The position numbers were made by a program, and so were the translations under genes. Positions 21,288-31,640 of a DNA stretch of 64,000 nucleotides are shown piece after piece. The number at the start of each line of letters is the position of its first letter. The stretch's first letter is position 1. The DNA lies in NCBI GenBank assembly GCA_037176705.1, contig CM073891.1, positions 97,523,827 to 97,587,826 of the forward strand, written 5' to 3'. The notes below the pieces were generated by a model that was not told the DNA's origin, did not search any database, and saw only the letters and a list, made by a program, of their open reading frames with translations. The stretch is from Molossus alvarezi (Eukaryota > Chordata > Mammalia > Chiroptera > Molossidae).

Positions 21288-21306
21288 CCTCCATCTTGAC
21301 CGGAAG
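21288..21306 (-). promoter_or_regulatory. YY1-type and ETS-type motifs at the element's 5' end
   Basis: The first 20 bases of the ORF1-only element on its sense strand read 'cttccggtcaagatggagg'. This is an ETS-type core (CCGGAAGT on the other strand) directly followed by 'caagatgg', the YY1-type motif that sits at the 5' end of many mammalian L1 promoters. Activity is inferred from position only. Confidence 0.45.
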
Positions 21307-21719
21307 TGAAAGAGAAATTTGATTCATTCAAATTTATAATGGTAACTGATATATTTATTTCTATTCTTTCCATTTTATTTTTTTAGCTTTTATTTATTAA
21401 TTTGTTTCTGTTACAGATGTTTCTCATTTCCCCCCCATTGACACCCTCCTTCCCTTCCCCCTCCACCCCATCCCCAGCTTTGTTGTTTATGTCCATTGGT
21501 CATGCATACATGCATGTAAGTTCTGTGGTTTATCTCTTCCCCCACAACCCCCCCTCCTCTGAGGCTTGTCAGTCTGTACCCCACCTCCATGTCTCTGGGT
21601 TAATTTTGTTCAGCAGTTTGTTTAGTTCATTATATTCCACAAATAAGTGAGATCATGTGATATTTGTCTTTCTCTGCTTGGCTTGTTTCGCTCAGCATAA
21701 TACTCTCCACGTCCTTCCA

Positions 21720-23144
21720 TGCCATCTCAAAGGATAAAAGATCTTTCTTTCTTACAGCTGCATAGTATTTCATTGTGTACATGTACCACAGCTTTTTAAT
21801 CCACTCATCTATGGGTGGACCCTTGGGTTGTTTCTAGATCTTAGCTATTTTAAATAGTGCTGCTATGAACATAGGGGTACATATATTCTTTCTGATTGGT
21901 GTTTCAGGCTTCTTAGGGTATATTCCTAGAAGTGCGATCACTGGGTCAAATGGAAGTTCAATTTTTAGCTTTTTGAGATAACACCATAGTGTTTTCCATA
22001 GTGGCTGCACCAGTCTGCATTCCCACCAGCAGTGTACTAGAATCCCCTTTTCTCCACACCCTCACCAACACTTGTTGTTTGATGATTTGTTGATGGCAGC
22101 CATTCTGACAGTTGTGAAGTGATATCTCATAGTTGTTTTAATTTGCATCTCTCTGCTGATTAGTGATGTTGAGCATTTCTTCATATGTCTCTTGGCCATT
22201 TGTATGTCCTTTTTGGAGAGTTGTCTGTTTAGGTCCTCTGCCCATTTTTTAATTGGGTTCTTTGTCTTCCTTTTGTTGAGTTGTATGAGCACTCTATATA
22301 TTTTGGGAATTAACCCCTTATCTGAGGTATCATTGGCGATTATGGTCTCCCATATAGTGGGATCCCTTTCCGTTTTGATGGTTGTTTCTTTTGCTGTGCA
22401 GAAGCCTTTGCATTTTATGTACTCCCATGTGTTCATATTTTCCTTTGTTTCTATTGCCTTAGGTGATGTATCAGTGAAAATTCTTCTGCGTATGATGTCT
22501 GAGATTTTGTTGCCTACATTTTCTTCTAGGATTTTTATGGATTCATGAATTACATTTAAGTCTTTTATCCATTTTGAGTTTATTCTTGTGTATGGTGTAA
22601 GTTGGTGTTCTAGCTTCATTATTTTTGCATGTAGCTGTCCAATTTTCCCAACCCCATTTATTGAAGAGGCTGTCTTGACTCCACTGTATGTTCTTTTAAC
22701 CTTTGTTAAATATTAATTGAGCATATTGTCTTGGGTCAATTTCTGGGTTCTTTTTTCTGTTCCATTGATCTATCTGCCTGTTCTTGTGCCAGTACCAGGC
22801 TGTTTTGATTACAGTGGCTTTGTAGTATAACCTGAAATCTGGTCATGTGATCCCTCCTACTTTTTTCTTCTTTTTCAAGATTGCTGTGGCTATTTAGGGT
22901 CTTTTTTGGCTCCATATGAACTTTTGAAGTATTTGTTCTAGTTCTGTGAAGTATGTCGTTGGTATTTTGATGGGGATTGCATTGAATCTATAGATTGCTT
23001 TGGGTAGTATGGACATTTTAATGATGTGGAGTCTTCCAATCCATGAACATATGCTTCCACTTTTTTATGTCTTTCTCTATTTCTTTTTCTTTATCCTCAC
23101 CCGAGGACATTTTTTCCATTTTTTTGTTCAGGTAGAGTGGGAGG

Positions 23145-23194
<50 letters not shown>

Positions 23195-23674
23195 AACATC
23201 GATGTGAAAGGGACACATCAAGTGGCTGCCACCCACACGACCAACCAGGGCCGGGGACAAACTGCAACCGAGGTACACGCCCTTAGCGGGAACCGAACCC
23301 CAGTCTCTCGGGACCACAGGCCGATGCTCTAACCGCTGAGCCAAACCGGCCAGGGCTCTATTTCTTTTTTCAATGACCTGTAGTTTTCTGTGAATAGGTC
23401 CTTTATTTCTTTGGTTAAGTTAATTCCTAGGTATCTTAATTTTTTTTGCTGTGATGGTAAATGGGATTGTCTTTTTATTTTCTCTTTCTGTGATTTCATC
23501 ATTGGTGTATAAGAATGCTGTCGATTTCTTGACGTTAATTTTGTATCCTGCTACTTTGCCAAATTCATTTATTAAGTCTAGTAGATTTTTGATGGAGTCT
23601 TTAGGGTTTTCTATGTATAATATCATGTCATCTGCAAAGAATGACAGTTTCACTTCCTCCTTTCCAATTTGGAT
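21720..23674 (-). pseudogene. L1 ORF2 C-terminal part, broken
   Basis: The frame at 23653-23420 carries the reverse-transcriptase active-site motif 'FFADDM' and '[12 protein letters not shown]'. After the SINE insertion, 22619-22062 encodes 'KWIKDLNV' to 'RMAAINKSS', the region before the C-terminal cysteine motif. ORF2 protein supplies endonuclease and reverse transcriptase; the endonuclease and most of the polymerase are missing here, and the remainder is interrupted by a SINE and frameshifts. Confidence 0.87.
23089..23356 (-). mobile_element. Ves SINE inside the L1, 13-14-bp TSD
   Basis: Full-length antisense copy. The duplication 'ctctatttcttttt' occurs at 23075-23088 and 23356-23369 (the first C is shared with the SINE head). 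The CT-rich part is expanded to a GA tract at 23139-23195. Confidence 0.96.
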
Positions 23675-23763
23675 CCATTTTATTTTTATTTTTACTACTT
23701 ATTATATTTTATTGCCATTTGCTTTTTTTCTACCTTTCTTAGGTTTATGGACTAGATCCTTTT

Positions 23764-23978
23764 TAATTTTTTTTCTTTATTGATTTTAGAGGGAGGAGAA
23801 GGGAGAGAGAGAGAAAAATGGAAACATCGATGAGAGAGAACATCGACTGGCTGCCTCCTGCATGCTGCCCACTGGGGATCAGGCCCACAACCTGGGCATG
23901 TGCACTGACCGGGAATCAAACTGGCAATCTCTTGGTACATGGGTCGATGCTCAACCACTGAGCCACACCAGCTGGGCA
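23764..23978 (-). mobile_element. Ves-type SINE with 15-bp TSD
   Basis: Second-subfamily copy ending in 'gagccacaccagctgggca'. The duplication 'gactagatccttttt' is exact at 23749-23763 and 23979-23993, in the old L1 remnant. Confidence 0.94.
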
Positions 23979-24010
23979 GACTAGATCCTTTTTAAAAAGT
24001 TATTTTTTTC

Positions 24011-25570
24011 TCTGTTAAGTTGGAAGTTTTCCTATGAAGTGCTTACTTCTCTAAAATAAAGTAATGCTTTTTTTCCTGACTGGGTAGCCTGTATCTCTGA
24101 GATCCCTGTATCTCAGGGATTCACTGTGAGTGTGCTGAGGAGGAACGGCAGCTTGTTTCTTCAGTAGTGAACTTCACTGGCACCCTGTCATAATTAAGGA
24201 ACTTCGTGTTCCTCCCTGCCTTCAACACCACACATGGGCAGCAGCACACTCCGCAGCAGGGCTGGAAGGGAGCCCAGTTTGGACGGAGCCACACTCCTAG
24301 TGCAGACGCCTTCGGAGTCTAAGGACTGAGGGAAAGAGGACAGCTATTACCCTAGATTCTCAAAGTGCACATGGGAATGGATTATGATAAGTGTTCATTC
24401 TCTAAGTCTTGCATGAATACAAAACAGGTTATCACAGGTGATAAAGCAGATGACAATAAGAAGTAACACTGCAGTACGTTTTGTGGCTAGCTGTGCCCAT
24501 TGCGTCTATTTTCAAAGAAGTCTTAAAACCTTTTTTCCACAGAAGGCTTGAGTTCTACAAAATTTGGTGTAGTTAAGTAAGGAACTTGCATGTGAAATTT
24601 AGCTTTAGATTTCTTGGTGGAATTATTAAGCCTTTTTAAAAATACATATACCTTTACATTTACATGATTATATTACTTCTGAAAGAAGCCTTTTCTCTCT
24701 TGTCTGGCTTCAAATTATACCTTCCACTTCACACCACCGCGGTATACTTATTCCCAAGGGCAATCAAGACTCCTACAATTAAGTGAATGGCACAGTGTTA
24801 CCATCTAGGGAGGAATTCTGCTTTTTTTTTCCGTGGGGAACAACATAAAAGAAGAAAGCAAAGTTATGTTAAAGCAATATAACCTACCCAACTCCATCAT
24901 TCTAATTGACTTCTTTTAAAAATATTATTATTATTTTAGATGCTCTATGGTATGATTTGGCTATAAATTGATATACATTTTGATAAATCTTAGAATAATA
25001 ATTCTGTGGTGCAAACTATTTGTACTCTGCAAAATTCGTTATTAATGTATATAAAATAAATTAAATAAATAAGAACCTATTACATATAAGAAACTCTATA
25101 CCTTGAAACATTTGGGTTGTAATATTTGTCCTTGGGACTCTCTCACTCCCTTTAGTATCAGCATGGCGTGATCCCCTCACAGTATCTACCACTTGCCATA
25201 TATTATGGGGGTAAAAAGACAAAGAGTCAGTTCCTTTGTTGGAAGTGCCTCCCTTCCCATCACCACTATTTTCTTGCAATGTTTTAGGCAGAGAGAGCAA
25301 GGCATGGTGTCACAGGAAGAGAATAATTAATACATGTTAAATCTACCACATCCTCCTCGTCTTAGATATTTTTCCTCTAGTATTGACTAAGAAAGGGGCT
25401 GGCCTCACTTCAGCCCCAGGATAAGGGAGAAAGATCTGTGAGTGAGAAAGAAAAGTGTCTGATGAAAATAAATTTATTTTAAGAAAATATGTATAAATAA
25501 GCATGTTACCATATTTGAACATTAAAATGTATTGGCATGTAGTGTGAGTTTAATTTTACTGGCTACTAAT
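24011..25570. other. Unassigned sequence, no gene seen
   Basis: No repeat or gene recognised. The 79-codon minus frame at 25061-25300 has no recognisable domain. Parts near 24950-25080 are AT-rich. Confidence 0.5.
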
Positions 25571-25592
25571 ATCTATTAAAAATGAGGTTTCA

Positions 25593-26070
25593 ATCTGGAA
25601 ACAGCCCAAGTGTCCATCAGTAGACAAATGGATAAAATAGCGGTGGTACATATACACAATGGAGTACTATGCAGCTGTGAGAAAGAAAGATCTCTTATCC
25701 CTTGAGACGACATGGAGGGACCTGGAGAGTATTATCCTAAGTGAAACAAGCCAAGCAGAGAAAGACAAATATCACATGATCTCACTTATTTGTAGAATAT
25801 AATGAACATAACAGTCTGAGGAACAGGGTAGACCCAGAGACGTGGAAGTAGGGTGCAGACTGACAACCCTCAGATGAGGGGGGGAGGATAAACCACAGAA
25901 CTTATATGCATGAACGCATAACCGATGGACATGGACAACAAAGCTGGGGATGGGATGAGGGAGATGGGGAGGAGGGTATCAATGGGGAAAAAAGGAGGAA
26001 CGTTTGTAACAAAAATAAATTAATTAAAAAAAAATCTTTGTCTAACCCAACAAAGATCAGAAAAAAAAAA
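25593..26070 (+). mobile_element. Young L1 3' end, sense, with extra tail segment
   Basis: Sense L1 3' UTR from 'ctggaaacagcccaagtgtc' through 'catgatctcacttatttgta' and 'acaacaaagctggggatggg' to an A run at 26026. A further 26 bases and a second A run (26050-26071) follow. 'gaggtttca' flanks both sides at 25584-25592 and 26077-26085. Only about 450 bases of the 3' end were copied. Confidence 0.87.
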
Positions 26071-26085
26071 AGAAAAGAGGTTTCA

Positions 26086-26220
26086 CAAGATTGGCCATAT
26101 GTTGAAGTTGGATGATGGATTCATTAGATGGAAGTTAGGTCCATTTTTGTTATTGTTTCTATCTTTGAGTGTATGTTGAAACTTTTCATAATACAAAGTT
26201 TGAAAACTAAAATAAATGAG
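26086..26220 (+). mobile_element. Old L1 3' end, split by the young L1
   Basis: 'gttgaagttggatgatggat', 'tttgagtgtatgttgaaact' and 'tcataatacaaagtttgaaa' are the sense last bases of an old L1M-type 3' UTR. Confidence 0.5.
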
Positions 26221-26229
26221 GCTTCAGCA

Positions 26230-27225
26230 AACTGTTCTGGATTGGTTAATGCTGAAAAAGAGATTCTTCTTTTTATGCCCCATGTAAACAGCATCATTAA
26301 TGTGTTCATCAGTGGAGTTCAAAACAAAATGTTTCAACCTTGTGTATGAGTCCTGCAGTTGTCATTCTATGATTGGACTTTGGGGGAAAAAAATAGACTT
26401 ATATAACTTTCATGAATTGAAAATACTAAAATTGAAAACCCTCAGTAAGAGATGACAGTACTTACCAGAAACAAGTCATCAGTTCTCTAGTTGTTTTTAC
26501 TTTCAAGTTATTTGGACTCAGAATATTAAATGGGGAATCAGAAATCTATATAAGCAATCCCTAGAATATATAACTTATTTCATCTCTTAGTGTCTCTACT
26601 TTTGTCTCTCCAGTTAATGAGAAAAAACCCTGAGACTAAACCCTATCTCTTCCAGAAACATTTTTAGGAAGAACCCTGTTTGAAAGATTTTTCCAATGAT
26701 CGTATGGAATTCTGTTATTACAGAGAGACTGTCTTCTTTGCTAAGAACAAATAGAAAATAAGGACTATAAATAGATTAATCATTCTAAAAGTCTGTTTTA
26801 TAGTGTCATCGCTTTGTAAAATTTCTCATCTAAGGTGCCACATTTTTCATTTTCTTCTCAGCTGGCCTGGACTTAGAGCAATGATCTACCACTCTCAGTA
26901 GCAAACGTGCTAAAATTTAGAAATATGTATAACCTTTGCCTCGGGTGCAATTTGAGTGGATTGATGCAGCACAGAAAGGCTCTGAAACTCTAGTGGATGA
27001 CAAATGCATTGATCTCAAGGAGTCCTTGTATGATAGGTGTGGTCATGGCATGCTTTGTGAGTTTTGGGTTGGTTTGCTTAGATTTCAATCCAATTTTAAG
27101 GTACTATGGGGTGAAATGCACTAGGGAACATGTCACACAGTATCAGGAAGATGTCATTAAATCCTGAGAAATAAACCCCCTAAGGAACTGAATGTAAGGA
27201 AGAAAGGGGAATACAATAATTTATC
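26230..27225. other. Unassigned sequence, no gene seen
   Basis: No repeat or gene recognised. The 62-codon frame at 26936-27124 has no recognisable domain. Confidence 0.5.
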
Positions 27226-27244
27226 ATTAAAAATCAATCAGATA

Positions 27245-27497
27245 TGCCCTAGCTGGTTTGGCTCAGCAATTAGAGCATCGGCCTGTGGACCAAAGACTTG
27301 AGGGTTGGATTCCAGTCAAGGGCATGTACCTTGGTTTCAGTTTGTACTGGGCCCTGGTCAGGGTTGTGCGGGAGGTAACCAGTCAATGTATCCCTCTCAA
27401 CTTGATGTTTCTCTCTCTTTCTCTCTCTTTCTTTCCCTCCCTCCCTCCCACTCTATCTGAAGATAAAATAGAAAAATATCCTCGGGTGAGGATTAAA
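27245..27497 (+). mobile_element. Ves SINE, full length with 16-bp TSD
   Basis: Complete from 'gccctagctggtttggctca' to 'atcctcgggtgaggatt'. Flanks 'aaaaatcaatcagata' (27229-27244) and 'aaaaatcaattagata' (27498-27513) differ at one base. Confidence 0.96.
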
Positions 27498-27554
27498 AAA
27501 AATCAATTAGATACTTACTAAGTGCCTCTTCTGAAGATTTCTTAACATTTACAT

Positions 27555-27680
27555 AGCTAGCAGATACTAGTTTACAAAATATTTTCACATGTTATCTCAT
27601 TTGATCCTCCCAACAAACCAATGGGGTAAGTAGGGCAAATTTAAGATGAGGAAATTGCATCTCAGAAACGTACATGTTTC
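27555..27680 (-). mobile_element. MIR SINE fragment
   Basis: 'ttttcacatgttatctcatt', 'tgatcctcccaacaaaccaa' and 'gatgaggaaattgcatctca' fit the antisense MIR core. Confidence 0.62.
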
Positions 27681-27689
27681 CTGAACGTT

Positions 27690-28410
27690 TTATTACCAGC
27701 TGAAGTGGGCAGTGGGCTCAGAAACTACCCAGGTCTCCAGACACTGTCCTGTGGTCATTTCCCCTTGGCCACCCAGTACGGTGCCCCTCCATTCTGTTTA
27801 GTCTGTGGAGAATTCAAATGAAGTAAAGACATGATCCCTGCCCTGTGAGTTTATTATCCAGGTGAGAAAAATGCCAGTTGTACATAATGCAACAAGCAGA
27901 GAATTATTCAGTGTTAAACTGGATGCAATAGGCTAGAAATACAGCAACATTTGGGTTATTTGGAAAACAAGGTGCTATAAATTCTACCCAAGCTCAGGAA
28001 AATGTTTGTAGGTGCCCAAGAATACTGGTCAACTGAATGATTCTCAAGTCTTCCAGCCAGGCAACTAGTGCTCTCCTGGAGGAGTCCCATGATTGATTAC
28101 TGACCAGGAGGAAAGCCTGCTGGGGAGAAAGGGAAAACCAACAGCTTCTCTTACGTTATCATGTATTTGCACGTACGGTCTTGCGTAGCTCTGTAGTGGC
28201 ACGTGATTGCTTGCAAGAGCTGATTCTGAACCATCGAATTCTCATTGGACTCGATTGTGTTTCAGCCTGAGAACAGGAAGCTTGTGGGAGCTAGTCTTAG
28301 CCCTGGCCCACCTTTGTTAGATCTTCTTAGTCATCAGTGGAAGCCACCAAGCAAATTGCCTCTTTGCATTCTTCTATTTACCTAATTGCAAAAGGAGTAA
28401 AGGGGAAAAT
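27690..28410. other. Unassigned sequence, no gene seen
   Basis: No repeat or gene recognised and no long open frame. The 28000-28380 part could be single-copy. Confidence 0.5.
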
Positions 28411-28424
28411 TCCAATAAATTTTT

Positions 28425-31359
28425 TAAATTAATTAATTTATTTTTGTTACAGATGTTTCTCTTTTTTCCCCACTGATTCCCCCCTCCCCCACCCTCTGGG
28501 CCCACCCTGTCCCCAGCTTTGTTGTACATGTCCATTGTTCATGCATACTGCATATAAGTCCTGTGGTTTATCTCTCCCTGACCACTCCCTCTTCTGGGGA
28601 TTATCAGTCTGTACCCCACTTCCATGTCTCTGGTACTACCCTATTCCTCAGACTGTTATGTTCATTATATTCCACAAATAAGTGAGATCATATGATACTT
28701 GCCTTTCTCTGTTTGGCTTGTTTCACTTAGGATAATACATTCCAGGTCCCTCAATGTCGTCTCAAAGGATAAGAGCTCTTTCTTTTGTACAGCTGAATAG
28801 TACTCCATTGTGTATATGTACCACTGCTATTTTATCCATTCATCTACTGATGGAATTTGGGCTGTTTCCAGATCTTAGTTATTTTAAATACTGCTGCTAT
28901 AAACATAGAGGTACATATATTCTTTCTGATTGTTGTTTCAGGCTTCTTAGGGTATATTCCTAGAAGTGGGATCACTGGGTCAAATGGCAGTTCAATTTTT
29001 AGCTTTCTGAGTTAACACCATATTGTTTTCCATAGCGGCTGCACCAGTCTGCATTCCCACCAGCAGTGTCTTAGAGTCCCCTTTTCTCCACACCCTCTCC
29101 AACACTTGTTTGATGATATGTTGATGGCGGCCATTCTGACAGGTGTGAGGTGATACCTCATAGTTGTTTTAATTTGCATCTCTCTGCTGATTAGTGATGT
29201 TGAGCATTTCTTCATATGTCTCTTGGCCATTTGTATGTCCTTTTTGGAGAGTTGTCTGTTTAGGTCCTCTGCCCATTTTTTAATTGGGTTCTTTGTCTTC
29301 CTTTTGTTGAGTTGTATGAGCACTCTATATGTATTGGAAATTAACCCCTTATCTGATATATCATTGGCAATTATGCTCTTCCATACAGGGGGTTGCCTTT
29401 CCATTTTGATGATTGTATTTTTTGCTGTGCAGAAGCTTATTAGTTTGATGTAGTCCCATGTGTTCATTTTCTCCTTTGTTTCTGTTGCCTTAGGTGATGT
29501 ATCAGTGAAAATTCTGCAGCACATGATGTCTAAAATTTTGTTGCCTACATTTTCCTCTAGGATTTTTATGGATTCATGTGTCACATTTAAGTCTTTTATC
29601 CATTTTGAGTTTATTCTTGTGTATGGTGTAAGTTGGTGTTCTAGTTTCATTTTTTTGCATGTAGCTGTCCAATTTTCCCAACACCATTTATTAAAGAGGC
29701 TGTCTTGACTTCACTGTATGCTCTTGTGACCTTTGTCAAATATTAATTGAGCATAATGTCTTGGGTCCATTTCTGGGTTCTCTATTCTGTTCCATTGATC
29801 TATCTGCCTGTTCTTGTGCCAGTACCAGGCTGTTTTGATTACACTGGCTTTGCAGTAAAACCTAAAATCTAGCAATGTGATCCCTCCTACTTTGTTCTTC
29901 TTTTTCAAGATTGCTGTGGCTATTCAGGGTCTTTTTTGGCTCCATATGAACTTTTGAAGTATTTGTTCTAGTTCTGTGAAGTATGTCGTTGGTATTTTGA
30001 TGGGGATTGCATTGAATCTATAGATTGCTTTGGGTAGTATGGGCATTTTAATGATGGTAATTCTTCCAATCCATGAACAAGGTATGTGCTTCCAGTTTTT
30101 TATATCTTCCTCTATTTTTTTTCAATGACCTATAGTTTTCTGCGAATAGGTCCTTTATTTCTTTGGTTAAGTTTATTCCTAGGTATCTTAATTTTTTTGC
30201 CGTGATGGTAAATGGGATTGTCTTTTTAGTTTCTCTTTCTGTGAGTTCATCATTGGTGTATAAGAATGCTGTCGATTTCTTGACATTAATTTTGTATCCT
30301 GCTACTTTGCCAAATTTATATATTAAGTCTAGTAAATTTTTGATGGAGTCTTTGGGGTTTTCTATGTATAGTATGTCATCTGCGAATAATGACAGTTTCA
30401 CTTCCTCCTTTCCAATTTGAATCTCTTTTATTTTTTCTTCCTGTCTGATTGCTGTGGCTAAGACTTCCAGTACTATGTTAAATAAGAGTGGCAAAAGAGG
30501 GCATCTCTTTCTTGTTTCTGTTCCTAAGGGAAAGGCTTTTAGTTTTTGCCCATTGAGTATGATGTTGGCTGTAGGTCTTTCATATATAGCCTTTATTATG
30601 TTGAGATATGATCCCTCTATTCCCAGATTGCTGGGCATTTTTATCAGAAATGGGTGCTGGATTTTTTCGAATGCTTTTTCAGCATCTATTGATATGATCA
30701 TATGATTTTTATCTTTCATTTTGTTTATGTGGTATATCACATTTATTGATTTGTGAATATTGTACCAGCCTTGCATCCCTGGGATGAATCCCACTTGGTC
30801 ATGGTGAATAATTTTTTTGATGTATTGCTGGATTCGGTTTGCTAGTATTTTGTTCAGGATTTTGGCATCTATGTTCATCAGGGATATTGGCCTGTAGTTT
30901 TCCTTCTTTGTAGTGTCTTTTTCTGGCTTAGGAATTAGAATTATGCTGGCCTCATAAAACAAGTTTGGAAGTCTTTCTTCTTGAATTTTTTGAAATAGTT
31001 TGAGGAGAATGGCTATTAGTTCTTCTTTGAATGTTCGGTAAAATTCCCCCGTGAAGCCGTCCAGACCTGGGCTTTTGTTTGCTGGGAGAGTCTTGATTAC
31101 ATCTTTAATTTCTTTTGTTGTTATTGGTCTGTTCAAGTTTTCTATCTCTTCCCGGTCCAGTTTTGGGAAACTATGTGTTTCTAGAAATTTGTCCATTTCG
31201 CTTAGATTGTCGAATTTGTTACCGTATAATTGTTCATAATATTTGTTAATAATCCTTTGTATTTCTGTGGTGTCAGTTATGATTTCTCCTTTTTCATTTC
31301 TGATTTTGTGTATTTGGGTTCTCTCTCTTTGTTTCTTGGTGAGTCTAGCTAAGGGTCCA
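28425..31359 (-). mobile_element. Young L1, 2.9 kb, 5'-truncated, 14-bp TSD
   Basis: The 3' UTR starts at the left (28425, 'aaattaattaatttattttt') and the copy breaks off inside ORF2 at 31359. The duplication 'tccaataaattttt' is exact at 28411-28424 and 31360-31373. This is the longest L1 in the window and encodes most of the reverse transcriptase and the C-terminal region, but no ORF1, endonuclease or promoter. Confidence 0.96.
28750..31359 (-). pseudogene. L1 ORF2 fragment with intact-looking reverse transcriptase frame
   Basis: From the truncation point the frame stays open to 30048, over 430 codons. It shows '[14 protein letters not shown]', the fingers and palm segments '[20 protein letters not shown]' and '[15 protein letters not shown]' (first catalytic aspartate), and '[13 protein letters not shown]' at about 30375-30386 (the FADD catalytic pair). 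Later parts lie in other frames: 29908-29711, then 29650-29012 with '[21 protein letters not shown]' (split at 29300) and a C-terminal cysteine motif '[18 protein letters not shown]'. Frameshifts near 30048 and 29700 and truncation of the N-terminal endonuclease make it nonfunctional. The palm segment normally reading GTRQGCPLSP is changed to '[12 protein letters not shown]', a likely post-insertion lesion. The apparent start lies in flanking DNA and is not a native start codon. Confidence 0.92.
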
Positions 31360-31388
31360 TCCAATAAATTTTTCAAAATTACAATTGA

Positions 31389-31487
31389 TAGTCCTGGCCG
31401 GTGTTGCTCAGTGGTTGGAGCATCAGCCTGTGGACCAGAGAGTGCCAGGTTCGGTTCCCGCTAGGGGCATGTACCAAAAAAATAATA
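31389..31487 (+). mobile_element. Ves SINE head only, with A-rich tail
   Basis: The tRNA-like head ('gtcctggccggtgttgctca' to 'ggttcccgctaggggcatg') is followed directly by 'taccaaaaaaataataat'. The body and terminal hairpin are absent. Diverged flanks 'attacaattgata' and 'actatagttgaca' may be its target duplication. Confidence 0.77.
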
Positions 31488-31626
31488 ATAAAACTATAGT
31501 TGACATACAATATTATATTAGTTTCAGGTGTACAATATAGTGATTAAACATTTATAAAACTTAGGAAGTGATCACCCCAATAAGTTTTGTACCCACCTGA
31601 CATCATACATTGTTATTATAATATTA
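31484..31626 (-). mobile_element. Old L1 3' end
   Basis: 'tatattagtttcaggtgtac', 'aatatagtgattaaacattt' and 'acccacctgacatcatacat' form the standard antisense end of an L1MA/L1MB-type 3' UTR. It continues the DNA left of the L1 inserted at 28425. Confidence 0.65.
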
Positions 31627-31640
31627 TTGACTATATTCTT

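Larger units (their letters stand above)
19098..21306 (-). mobile_element. ORF1-only L1 (HAL1-like) with 14-15-bp TSD
   Basis: Read on the minus strand, the element has a roughly 850-bp 5' UTR (21306-20459), one decayed L1 ORF1 (20458-19539), and then a short 3' UTR whose last 190 bases match the young bat L1 3' end ('aacttatatgcata', 'aatgaggaacatctgtaa'). No ORF2 sequence is present. Both ends are fixed by the exact repeat 'gaaagagaaatttg' at 19084-19097 and 21308-21321 (one flanking T also matches). Half-L1 (HAL1) elements with this plan are known from mammals; they must borrow ORF2 protein from L1. An internal ORF2 deletion of a full L1 is the alternative. After the first A run a second segment and A tail follow (19098-19190). 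Confidence 0.78.
21383..23674 (-). mobile_element. Young L1, 5'-truncated, 13-bp TSD
   Basis: The 3' UTR begins at 21383 on the plus strand and the copy is truncated in the reverse-transcriptase domain at 23674. The duplication 'ccattttattttt' is exact at 21370-21382 and 23675-23687. It is closely similar to the copy at 28425-31359 and carries a SINE at 23089. Confidence 0.93.
18185..24010 (-). mobile_element. Old L1 remnant, host of nested insertions
   Basis: Antisense old-L1 text is visible at 18185-18400, 18890-19083 ('agcccaatctgaaactttgt'), 21322-21382 ('ctgatatatttatttctatt'), 23675-23748 and 23979-24010. Removing the inserts at 19098-21306, 21383-23674 and 23764-23978 rejoins these pieces. 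An LTR-like repeat lies at 18470-18660. Confidence 0.5.

Noticed and set aside
23139..23195. Interspersed regular repeats as a possible array
   Set aside because: It is a GA microsatellite grown from the SINE's CT-rich region; no spacer-repeat structure exists and the genome is mammalian.
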